From contig JAADFL010000187.1 in NCBI GenBank assembly GCA_013152945.1, forward strand, positions 1 to 64,000: DNA of 64,000 bases, read 5' to 3'. The notes below the pieces were generated by a model. That model was not told the DNA's origin. It was given only the letters and a program-made list of their open reading frames with translations, and did not search any database. This document shows positions 1 to 7,632 of this stretch, piece by piece. The position numbers were made by a program, and so were the translations under genes. Source of the stretch: Deltaproteobacteria bacterium. Its GTDB lineage: Bacteria; Myxococcota_A; JAADFL01. Within the stretch, counting starts at the first letter, position 1; each line of letters begins with the position of its first letter.

Positions 1-960
1 GCAAAGACGTGCGCTCAACTGGGCTGGTCCTGCGGTGTTGGCAGCGACGGATGTGACGGAGCGGTTGATTGCGGCGCCTGTTCCGAGGGACAGGCCTGTG
101 TCGACCACCAGTGCAAGGAGAACGTTACTGTTCCTGACGGGTTTGTCATGATCAATCCGGGATGTTTCGACATGGGGTCGCCCTCTGCAGCACCGGGGGA
201 TGACAATCCGGAACACAGGGTGTGCCTGACCCACACGTTCCTGATGAGCGCGACCGAGGTTACCCAGAAGCAGTGGTTCGACCTCATGGACACGAAACCT
301 TACAGCTATCCTGAATGCGGTGATGACTGCCCTGTCGAGACGGTAAATTGGTGGGACGCGGTCGCCTATTGTAATGCCCTGTCAAAAAAGGAAGGCCTGG
401 AGGAATGTTACGATATGAAGAATTGCTGGGGAAAGCCCGGCGAATATGAGACCTGGGACAGATACTTCCATTGCAATTCCATCGAGTTGAAGAGCCTGGA
501 CTGCAATGGATACAGGCTGCCGACCGAGGCTGAATGGGAGTATGCGGCAAGGGCGGGGACTTCGACCGCAACGTATAACGGTGACCTGGATTCTTCTCAC
601 CAGGGGTGCGAGGAACCGAACCCCGTGCTGGACGGGATAGCCTGGTTCTGTGGAAATTCGGATGAAAAGGTGCACAAGGTCGGGCTCAAATCACCAAATG
701 CCTGGGGGCTGTACGATATGCTGGGCAACGTCAGTGAGTGGTGCTGGGATAAATACATCGTTTTTTACTACAGCATTTCACCCATGTTTGACCCCATTGA
801 TGGCATGCATTTTTCGTCATCAGATACCAAGTTCGTGTATCGTGGAGGCAGTGCTTTGGCCTCTGCAATGGGCAATACGGTATGGTTCAGGTACAATGAT
901 TTCTCCGCAGCCTTTTCCTTCCGCGGTTTCAGGGTGGTCAGGTCCATACCCAATAAGTAA
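1..960 (+). CDS. Secreted FGE/SUMF1-domain protein, 3' part (5' end outside window)
   Basis: The frame is open from base 1 and ends with TAA at 958-960, so this is the C-terminal part of a longer protein. The first 40 or so residues are cysteine-rich (C-x3-GSDGC-x5-DCG-x-C pattern), as in myxobacterial secreted proteins. From about residue 45 it matches the formylglycine-generating enzyme/SUMF1 fold: GCFDMGS near its start, ATEVTQKQW, the core YRLPTEAEWEYAARAGT, NAWGLYDMLGNVSEW and a final SFRGFRVVRS. The family includes the oxidase that converts sulfatase cysteine to formylglycine, but many secreted members have unknown roles. No function can be set from sequence. The internal ATG at 148 is not a credible start because the Cys-rich segment continues in frame upstream. 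Confidence 0.85.
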   Translation, partial: AKTCAQLGWSCGVGSDGCDGAVDCGACSEGQACVDHQCKENVTVPDGFVMINPGCFDMGSPSAAPGDDNPEHRVCLTHTFLMSATEVTQKQWFDLMDTKPYSYPECGDDCPVETVNWWDAVAYCNALSKKEGLEECYDMKNCWGKPGEYETWDRYFHCNSIELKSLDCNGYRLPTEAEWEYAARAGTSTATYNGDLDSSHQGCEEPNPVLDGIAWFCGNSDEKVHKVGLKSPNAWGLYDMLGNVSEWCWDKYIVFYYSISPMFDPIDGMHFSSSDTKFVYRGGSALASAMGNTVWFRYNDFSAAFSFRGFRVVRSIPNK

Positions 961-1069
961 TCACGGTTGCGGCCCATGGATTCAGGATTTTAGGGCGCTC
1001 CTCAATCAGGCACTACTTGTACTCAAATCCAGGATGGTAGCAAAATTTGATTTGACCCGGAGCCGTCAA

Positions 1070-1105
1070 GGGACCAGGCGGGGACGAGGGACCAGGCGGG
1101 GACGG
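1070..1105. repeat. Two tandem 18-bp units with GGGGACGG core
   Basis: Positions 1070-1087 and 1088-1105 are near-identical 18-mers that differ only at the last base, each ending in GGGGACGA or GGGGACGG. The same core recurs at 28.56-28.69 kb and, inverted, at 43.80 kb. Confidence 0.7.
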
Positions 1106-1128
1106 AGGCTTCTACTGCATTGATATCA

Positions 1129-1148
1129 TTGCCATTTATTAATGGCAA
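1129..1148. repeat. Perfect inverted repeat, 8-bp arms
   Basis: TTGCCATT (1129-1136) and AATGGCAA (1141-1148) flank a 4-nt loop. It lies between convergent genes, just before the terminator-like hairpin. It could be a transcript hairpin or a remnant of the repeat element. Confidence 0.55.
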
Positions 1149-1175
1149 ACAGCATGCCGTGCCAAAAAAAACATC

Positions 1176-1200
1176 AACACCCTCGAACTGGTGTTTTTTT
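1176..1200. terminator. Bidirectional rho-independent terminator
   Basis: The stem AACACC (1176-1181)/GGTGTT (1190-1195) is followed by a T run to 1200 on the plus strand. A run of A's at 1164-1171 gives a T tract on the minus strand. It sits between the plus-strand FGE-domain gene and the convergent minus-strand two-component operon, as expected for a shared terminator. Confidence 0.6.
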
Positions 1201-1367
1201 GCGCTCAATGGACCGATGTATTTAATATATTAATTTAATATTTTTGTTAAAAGGCCTTCAAATGTGTCTTGAAACACTAATGACCGACTCCAGGTTCCAA
1301 GGACGGCAAATCCAGGCCAGGTGTATGCCCAAGTGTATATTATTACAGCAATTTCAAACCTCCGTCC

Positions 1368-1418
1368 CTGTTCCAGGCTGTTCCTGTTCCAGGCTGTTCC
1401 AGGTTCACCTGTTCCAGG
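1368..1418. repeat. Degenerate CTGTTCCAGG tandem array
   Basis: CTGTTCCAGG occurs at 1368-1377, 1384-1393, 1393-1402 and 1409-1418, with a partial unit between the first two. It ends next to the stop codon of the minus-strand regulator gene. The rest of the 961-1420 gap holds the other repeats and hairpins listed and no gene. Confidence 0.6.
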
Positions 1419-1420
1419 GC

Positions 1421-2800
1421 CTATGTTCGCTCGGGCCTCTTGAGCCCGTGCTGGTTGATTTTCTTGTGCAGGTTGGTTCTTTCCAGTCCCAGAGCATCAG
1501 CAGTCTTTGAAATATTCCAGTTGTTCTCCTCCAGTTTCAACTTGATGTACTCTTTTTCAACCGCTTCCCTGACATCCTTGAGTTTCGAATTGTTCAAGTC
1601 GGATATGGAGAAACCGGTTCTTCTCCTGGCCGTTGGTTCAGGCAGGTCGGCAAGTGTTATTACCGGACCGCTCATGATTACCAGGCGTTCTATCATGTTC
1701 TTTAGTTCCCTGACGTTTCCCGGCCAATCATAGGACTGGAGGCGCTCTATGACCTTTGGATCCACCTTCTTGTTCCTGAAATTATTCTCTCTGCAAAAAT
1801 GCCCTACAAAATGTTCGATCAGTAACGGTATATCCTCTTTCCTGGTTTTCAATGGAGGAGTCTTTATGGGTATGACGTTCAATCTGAAGAAAAGGTCTTC
1901 CCTGAAACGGCCTTGTTCGATTTCATCTTCCAGGTTCTTGTTCGTGGCGGCTATTACACGCACGTCCGCCTTCAAGGATCTTTCACCCCCAACCCGTGTG
2001 AACTCACCGGTCTGAAGAACCCGGAGCACCTTGGCTTGTGTAGCCAGGCTCATGTCACCAATCTCGTCCAGGAAAAGCGTGCCGCCGTCGGCCAACTCGA
2101 ATTTCCCCTTTTTCCTGCCGGCAGCCCCGCTGAACGCACCCCGCTCGTGACCGAACAATTCGCTCTCTATCAATTCCGTCGGTATAGCAGCACAATTCAG
2201 TTTCACAAAGGCCCCATTGCTCCGTGGACTCTTGGAATGGATGGACCTTGCAACAAGCTCCTTGCCTGTACCGCTCTCCCCTGTTATCAAGACCCTGCCT
2301 TTTGTCGGAGCCACCTTCTCGATCTCGCTGAAGAGCCTCTGCATGGCGGGACTTTGGCCTATTATGACGAATCTTTCCTCCTCCTCCCGCCTGAAATCCA
2401 TGTTTTCTTCCTGGAGTGTCTTGATCTCCAACACGTTAGCGACTTCGAGCAGTACCCTTTCCCTGTCCAGGGGTTTTTCCAGGAAATTTTTTGCTCCCAG
2501 CCTTGTTGCCTTTACCGCGTCGGCCACAGTGCCATGCCCGGAAATCATTATTGCAGGAATGTCGGGATATTCCTTTGTCAAGTCCTCCAGGAGGTCCAAG
2601 CCGCTCTTTCCCGGCAACTTGATATCCAGCAAGGCCAAATCCACAGGATTGGCTGCGAGAAGTTTCTCCGCATTTTCAACGTCCTGTGCTTCCAACACAT
2701 TGTAACCCTGGTTCTCGAGTACCATCCTCAAAGTTCTGCATATATTCTTTTCATCATCTACCACCAATATCGTGAATCTACTGGGTTGCAACTTGGCCAT
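1421..2800 (-). CDS. Sigma-54-dependent response regulator, NtrX/NtrC family
   Basis: A transcriptional activator with three parts. The receiver domain (about residues 10-120) has the acidic pair DDE and the phosphoacceptor Asp in LLDIKLP. The AAA+ domain has Walker A GESGTGKE, Walker B FLDEIGD, the sigma-54 contact loop as GAFSGA (usual GAFTGA, T to S) and an R-finger region. The C-terminal Fis-type helix-turn-helix ends in LERTNLHKKI. An ATG at 2815 overlaps the kinase stop, but GGAGGTGGCC lies directly before the ATG at 2800, so I prefer 2800. It is the last gene of the minus-strand operon and surely pairs with the kinase upstream of it. NtrX-type regulators often control envelope or nitrogen/redox responses; the target here is unknown. 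Confidence 0.92.
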   Translation of the reverse strand: MAKLQPSRFTILVVDDEKNICRTLRMVLENQGYNVLEAQDVENAEKLLAANPVDLALLDIKLPGKSGLDLLEDLTKEYPDIPAIMISGHGTVADAVKATRLGAKNFLEKPLDRERVLLEVANVLEIKTLQEENMDFRREEEERFVIIGQSPAMQRLFSEIEKVAPTKGRVLITGESGTGKELVARSIHSKSPRSNGAFVKLNCAAIPTELIESELFGHERGAFSGAAGRKKGKFELADGGTLFLDEIGDMSLATQAKVLRVLQTGEFTRVGGERSLKADVRVIAATNKNLEDEIEQGRFREDLFFRLNVIPIKTPPLKTRKEDIPLLIEHFVGHFCRENNFRNKKVDPKVIERLQSYDWPGNVRELKNMIERLVIMSGPVITLADLPEPTARRRTGFSISDLNNSKLKDVREAVEKEYIKLKLEENNWNISKTADALGLERTNLHKKINQHGLKRPERT

Positions 2801-2811
2801 GGCCACCTCCA

Positions 2812-4275
2812 TCAAGCATGTTCTCTTGGCAAAAGTATCCTGAATACAGCCCCGCCACCGGGATTGTCATGCACTTCAATTTGTCCCGAATGGTCCAGGA
2901 TCACCTTCTTGGCTATTGCAAGGCCAAGACCGGTACCGTGAGGCTTGCTCGTGAAATACGGCTCGAAAATCCTCCACTTGTTCTCATCGGGCACCCCTGT
3001 CCCTCTGTCGGCAACATCCAGAACCGCTCGTCCCGACCGCTCGTCAACATCTATTGTAATCGTCACCCTGGCCTTGCCGTTTGAAGCCTGGGCCGCATTG
3101 ACCACCAGGTTTTCGATTACCATTCTCATCATCACCTTGTCCAACAATAGCTCACCCGGAGCATGTTTCACCCGGAGTTTCAGGTCCACTGAATCGTCGA
3201 AAGAATAACTTTTCGCAACATCCTGGATGAAACTCTTCAGGTCGGTCTTCTCGGGTTTGACCAATGGGATCCTGGCGAATCTTGAGAATTCTTTAACCAG
3301 GGAACGCAGAACATCTATCTCCTCGTGTACTACCTCCAGGGCCGTATCAAGGAGTTTCCTGAACTTGGAGTCATCCCCTTCGTACTTGCTGACAACCTCT
3401 TCCATGGCAAGCTGTATGGGCGTCAAAGGGTTTTTAATCTCATGGGCCAGCCTTCTTGCCATGCCCTGCCACGCTCCAATCCTCTCGAGATACTGAATCC
3501 TCGACCGGCTCTCTTTGAGTTCCTTTACCATGCGGTTGAATTCACGCGTCAGATCACCAACCTCATCCGTGCCCCTCGGGTCAAGGGTGAAATCGAGATC
3601 ATCCGCGGCGACTCTCCTCGTCGCCTGGACCAGTGCGTTGATTCTCTTGGTTACCCTTCTGGAAAAGAATATACCTATTCCGGCTGATCCCAGTATGACG
3701 ACTCCCAGGATGCCCACAAATGTCCAGGTGAATACTTTTTGTATGGACCCCTTGGCCGTCTCCAGGTCCTGGCTCAACTGGATATCCTCTTCGAGGCGCT
3801 CGAGTTCCTCCAGGTACTGTTCCGGCATACCAAATGTAGCATCCAAAGACATTCCGTTCACAAGCCGTGTTGACAGAGCCAGGGTCCGAAGCCTTGGCGG
3901 TCGTGGAATCTTCTCGGCATGCGCAATCAAATTACCTGCTCCATCAAGTATCTTTACCGCAAGGGCATATTTGTTATGCTCCACAAAGTCATGAAGGACT
4001 TTCGACACAGCCTCGATGTTATTCTCTTTTAAGGCCAAAGCAAGTTCATTTTCAGCAGAAAGCCCCGCTAATTCATTGTTATGTAAGGCCTTTCTCGTCT
4101 CGAAGAACAACCTGTACACCCCGGCTGCCTGTTGGAGATGCCCGGTCAGGTTGGGGGTGGATGCAATGTGGAACGCATCACCAACCATGCGATCAGCAAG
4201 CAATGCCGAAACCACAAGGGGTGTTACGGACGCGAATAATAAGGCAAGTACGATTTTGAACTCGAATTTGCTCAT
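2812..4275 (-). CDS. Membrane sensor histidine kinase, NtrY-like
   Basis: 487 residues. It has an N-terminal transmembrane helix (about 8-28), a periplasmic sensor of about 150 residues, a second helix (about 183-205), a HAMP linker, then the H-box RRLAHEIKNPLTP with the phosphorylated His near 277. The HATPase has an N box (NLVVNAAQAS) and G boxes (DRGTGVP, GTGLGLAI). There is no obvious PAS domain. It overlaps the downstream regulator start by ATGA and its own ATG overlaps the upstream DUF4390-like gene, so the four genes are one translationally coupled operon. The known family phosphorylates NtrX-type sigma-54 activators. The signal is not evident, but linkage to an outer-membrane protein gene suggests an envelope cue. 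Confidence 0.92.
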   Translation of the reverse strand: MSKFEFKIVLALLFASVTPLVVSALLADRMVGDAFHIASTPNLTGHLQQAAGVYRLFFETRKALHNNELAGLSAENELALALKENNIEAVSKVLHDFVEHNKYALAVKILDGAGNLIAHAEKIPRPPRLRTLALSTRLVNGMSLDATFGMPEQYLEELERLEEDIQLSQDLETAKGSIQKVFTWTFVGILGVVILGSAGIGIFFSRRVTKRINALVQATRRVAADDLDFTLDPRGTDEVGDLTREFNRMVKELKESRSRIQYLERIGAWQGMARRLAHEIKNPLTPIQLAMEEVVSKYEGDDSKFRKLLDTALEVVHEEIDVLRSLVKEFSRFARIPLVKPEKTDLKSFIQDVAKSYSFDDSVDLKLRVKHAPGELLLDKVMMRMVIENLVVNAAQASNGKARVTITIDVDERSGRAVLDVADRGTGVPDENKWRIFEPYFTSKPHGTGLGLAIAKKVILDHSGQIEVHDNPGGGAVFRILLPREHA

Positions 4276-4973
4276 CTGTCACTATTATCCTTTACAGGCG
4301 GACAGATTTGCATTTTCTCGAGAGCAAATCCCTTTATCTTCGTGCTCCAAGCCTTCCTGCTCCTGAACTTGCTCCGGTCCACGAACAGCCCGGCCATGGT
4401 GCCGAACAGAGATGCCCCTCCGGGCGCAGAAGCTGTCAGGCTTCCCCGTGGGTTGGCCAGATGCCTGTGAAGCTTTTTTAATTGTGCGTCCGACATGGGA
4501 TCCAGGTCGATCTTGATATCGGCGGTCAATCGCCTCTGGTTCGGAATGCTCCCCGGCACGGAAAGCGGGATTGGCGTAGGAGCGGACAAAATCTTTTTCA
4601 ATGCAGCATAGTTCCTCAATTTCAATATCCGGTGGCCGCCCGGGCCGGTAATTTCCAGGAGAAAGTAATCTTCCCACAAGTAATACCTCAACCTGTAGAG
4701 CCGGGCGGTTTCCAATAAGGCTTTCACAGGGCCATGCGCATTCTTGATGGTTATATGCACGACAATGGAATGTGACATGCCGTTCTTCACCAGCTTTTCA
4801 AAATCATTGTTCAACCAATCTTTCATTGAGAAATCCAGGTGCGGCCGGTTGTTCATCAGGCATATGCCGGCCGAAGAATCCTTGGCCCGGCAGGGATGAG
4901 CCGTCATGAGCGCAATTGCTGCAGCCATAACGACAATCCCTGATGCCGGTTGCAGTATGTGTCTAATCATCAT
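4272..4973 (-). CDS. Exported DUF4390-like protein
   Basis: 233 residues with an N-terminal signal peptide (hydrophobic 10-24, then PCRAKDS). The body is beta-rich, with amphipathic segments such as VVHITIKNAH and LTADIKIDLDPMS. This matches my memory of DUF4390 proteins, which in deltaproteobacteria commonly sit directly before an NtrY-type kinase. No catalytic motif is visible. The start ATG at 4971-4973 overlaps the stop of the upstream beta-barrel gene by 11 bp and its own end overlaps the kinase start. A periplasmic role in sensing or outer-membrane biogenesis is inference from position only. Confidence 0.65.
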   Translation of the reverse strand: MMIRHILQPASGIVVMAAAIALMTAHPCRAKDSSAGICLMNNRPHLDFSMKDWLNNDFEKLVKNGMSHSIVVHITIKNAHGPVKALLETARLYRLRYYLWEDYFLLEITGPGGHRILKLRNYAALKKILSAPTPIPLSVPGSIPNQRRLTADIKIDLDPMSDAQLKKLHRHLANPRGSLTASAPGGASLFGTMAGLFVDRSKFRSRKAWSTKIKGFALEKMQICPPVKDNSDR

Positions 4974-6435
4974 GGAGTATTGCTACCCGCATCTTGTCGG
5001 TGAAATAAGAAACGGACAACCTGAAGACCCCTATGTAGGTATCCACCTTTACTCCGATGTCGAATGTCAGATCAATTGGCCAATTGATCTTGGTCTTCTG
5101 CTTCCTTCCCTCCTGGTTGGGATCTTTGAGTGGGAAATACTCGGCAATGGAACCGGTCATGGTGGCATCCATGGCAAAAAAGGCCACGAATCTGTAAAAG
5201 GGACCATTCGTTGTAAATATCGGCACATTATACTCTCCGCCAAGACTGATGGCGAAGTCACCGAACTCATTATCCTTGTAAAAGTCCAAACCAAGCAGTC
5301 TCCTTGGAGGAGAAAGGTCCAGATCCGATCTGAAGAATTTATTGAAGTACGGGGTCTTGCCGTAAATCAGCCCGAAAAATGCATCCGCCCGGACAGAGTG
5401 ATCCAGCCAGGTTGGAAAGGCCTGTTCATATGCAAATGTAAACTTCGAATAGTCGTATTCTCCACCAAGAAGCCTTGATCCGAGTTCCAAGGCCAGATTT
5501 GCTTTCAAACCTTCTGTAGGCAGGAACGGGTCGTTCCTGGAGTCATGCGTGATCGACAATATAATCGCCGAAAGTGTACTATCGCCCTTCCTTACGGAAA
5601 AATCAGCGGCTGAAGAAGGTATGTCGTACGGTTTTGCCTCGGGCGGTTCAAAAAACTTGGGATGGCCCGTAGCGCCGATCCAATCGAAACGAAATCCTCC
5701 GGACATACTCAGAAACGGATTGAATTGCCAACCAAGGAAGATATTACCGCCGATCCTGCGGACGTTCAAGGTAGTATCAGGATCATCTTTCGGATAATCC
5801 ATACCCTTGCGAAAAAGTTCGCGCCCATATGAATAACGTAAGCCGCCACCCAATTGGAGCTTGGTATCTCCGATTATCGGCACGAACACCTCGAGTTCAT
5901 AGGCCTGCTGATCGGCATCATCCGCCGCCACTGCACCGGACAGCAATATGCCTTGCCCGAGAAAATTATGCTCGGTAACCCTGATACCGCCGAATACCCT
6001 GGGGGTCACATCCAGAGTATTCATTCCCATGTCAACCGAATCGACCAGGATGGTATTCCTTTCAACCACGGATATGACAAGCACTACTCTCCCCGGCTTG
6101 CTTCCCTTGACCAAAGACAGGTCCACCTGCGTGAAGTACCCGATATTCAAGAGCTTCAGCCTGGAAAGTTCTGCTGCTTGTTCGGAGAAAACTTCACCTT
6201 TTTTTACTGTCAGGTACTTGAGTATCAATGATCTCGAAGTCTTGTGGTTACCCTTGATCTTGATGGATTGGAGAATGTACTCAGGCGCCTTGAACTCTGC
6301 CGTACCTTCCGAGGTGTCCGCCTTTTCGTTGACAGATTCCTGCTTCGAATCTTCACCTGCATGGACATATTCAGGAAATCCCACCGCAGCGAAGACCAGG
6401 ATTAGAAATGCTTCCATGAGGCCGGCCTTTAACAT
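4963..6435 (-). CDS. BamA/TamA-type outer-membrane beta-barrel protein with one POTRA domain
   Basis: About 490 residues. After a signal peptide (MLKAGLMEAFLILVFAAVGF, cleaved near HAGED) comes a single POTRA-like domain (about residues 45-125: LQSIKIKGNHKTSRS, YFTQVDLSLVKGSKPGRVVL). The 16-stranded-barrel region follows, with FGGIRVTEHNFLGQGILLSG and the late FRLSVSYFTDKMR strand typical of the bacterial surface antigen domain. Full BamA has five POTRA domains and about 800 residues, so this is a short Omp85 member. A longer frame reaches 6474, but GAGGAGGTGGC immediately precedes the ATG at 6435, which fixes the start. First gene of the operon with the DUF4390-like protein and the two-component pair. 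Confidence 0.85.
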   Translation of the reverse strand: MLKAGLMEAFLILVFAAVGFPEYVHAGEDSKQESVNEKADTSEGTAEFKAPEYILQSIKIKGNHKTSRSLILKYLTVKKGEVFSEQAAELSRLKLLNIGYFTQVDLSLVKGSKPGRVVLVISVVERNTILVDSVDMGMNTLDVTPRVFGGIRVTEHNFLGQGILLSGAVAADDADQQAYELEVFVPIIGDTKLQLGGGLRYSYGRELFRKGMDYPKDDPDTTLNVRRIGGNIFLGWQFNPFLSMSGGFRFDWIGATGHPKFFEPPEAKPYDIPSSAADFSVRKGDSTLSAIILSITHDSRNDPFLPTEGLKANLALELGSRLLGGEYDYSKFTFAYEQAFPTWLDHSVRADAFFGLIYGKTPYFNKFFRSDLDLSPPRRLLGLDFYKDNEFGDFAISLGGEYNVPIFTTNGPFYRFVAFFAMDATMTGSIAEYFPLKDPNQEGRKQKTKINWPIDLTFDIGVKVDTYIGVFRLSVSYFTDKMRVAILHDD

Positions 6436-6573
6436 GCCACCTCCTCTTGTCGCAGTTTGAAAAAAAGCGACCAAAGAATAACTCCGGGCCGGGTCAAAGG
6501 CAAGACACTGACTCCATCCTTTTGAATATCAATCCATAATCCGGATTCCACGCCCATTTTTTCGATGCTTGTC

Positions 6574-7632
6574 TTATACTATCTTTACCATCTCCTTGTA
6601 TTCACCTGTAGCCAGTCGTAACCTGGCACGGACGGCCAAAACGCCTTGAAGTTTTGGAATCGTGACACTAAGGCACCTGCTTTCTCCGGGCCTGAGCCTG
6701 ACAGGATTATTTTCCGCCAACGCCTGCCGGGAAATAATTATTTCAGCATCTCCACGCAAGGCCTTTTCGATGTCAACTATTTCGGCATGATCGGGAATGT
6801 TATCCAAAACACCCATATTGATTTCCAAAAATGCGGCATGTCTGTCCTGACTTCCATTGCTCACCCGGACGGCCGTCTCTCGTCTGCCTTTGTTTTCAAG
6901 GGTCAAGGTCAAAACGACATATTTGCCTTTACCTGCCTCGGTAGTTTCGAGGTCCATGGTGATCCGGGGCTTTGATGATCGAATCAAGAAAACGGCCAAT
7001 GCCACGGCCGCAAGCCCCAGGACAGAATAATAAGACACGAAAAGAAAGGTTGACAGCAACTGTCTGCCGGTTTCTTTTCTGCTTACAGGTCTTTCTTCAT
7101 CGTTTTTTCCGGGTCTGCCAAAATGTAACGAATTCAGGACCACCTTGAATGCCTGTTTTGCCTCATTAAAATCAGTTGCCGGGGCAACGCACGACAGGTA
7201 GAAAAAATGTCCGGACCTGGCCAATATCGCCTGCGCCATCTTGTACGGCGCCTCGTTCATGTTGAAAGCGGCTTCGAACCTGAATACGGGTGAACCTTGT
7301 ATCTCTTCCCACTTTTCTCCGATCACCTCGGATTGAACGGTTTTCTTGTGTTGCTTGAGAATTTTGCTCACTTCCCTGGAGAGATCCCATCCCGCCTCGG
7401 TTCTCCTGGTTTGTACGAAGATGGTTGGTATCGAGGCATCCGGTCCAGGCCCTGCTTTGAATACAAGAATATCACCGTCCCTCTCATAGGTCCAGGATGA
7501 CGGATAGCGAAAAGACATCTCCAGGTCGGTCGTAACCCTGATCCTTGCCCTTAAGTCCGGCGAGACATGATTGTCACACGACAGATATGACCCCAAGACA
7601 ACCGGCATCAATAATAATATTGCCTTCTTCAC
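6574..7632 (-). CDS. Putative lipoprotein with PsbP/DUF1795-like and inner-membrane segments
   Basis: 352 residues from a GTG at 7630-7632 that overlaps the upstream kinase stop (GTGA), preceded by AAGGA. The N-terminus is KKAILLLMPVVLGSYLSC, an imperfect lipobox, so lipidation is likely but not certain. Residues 30-160 read like a PsbP-type fold (FRYPSSWTYERDGDILVF). Then comes a helix YYSVLGLAAVALAVFLI (about 200-218) and a C-terminal immunoglobulin-like domain (VVLTLTLENKGRRETAVRVSN). A longer in-frame extension to 7809 lies wholly inside the kinase gene and is rejected. Translational coupling suggests it works with the kinase, perhaps as its sensor or target. Confidence 0.75.
   Translation of the reverse strand: MKKAILLLMPVVLGSYLSCDNHVSPDLRARIRVTTDLEMSFRYPSSWTYERDGDILVFKAGPGPDASIPTIFVQTRRTEAGWDLSREVSKILKQHKKTVQSEVIGEKWEEIQGSPVFRFEAAFNMNEAPYKMAQAILARSGHFFYLSCVAPATDFNEAKQAFKVVLNSLHFGRPGKNDEERPVSRKETGRQLLSTFLFVSYYSVLGLAAVALAVFLIRSSKPRITMDLETTEAGKGKYVVLTLTLENKGRRETAVRVSNGSQDRHAAFLEINMGVLDNIPDHAEIVDIEKALRGDAEIIISRQALAENNPVRLRPGESRCLSVTIPKLQGVLAVRARLRLATGEYKEMVKIV

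Noticed and set aside
1913-2941. 342-codon plus-strand frame
   Set aside because: Shadow of the sigma-54 activator gene; no protein-family signature.
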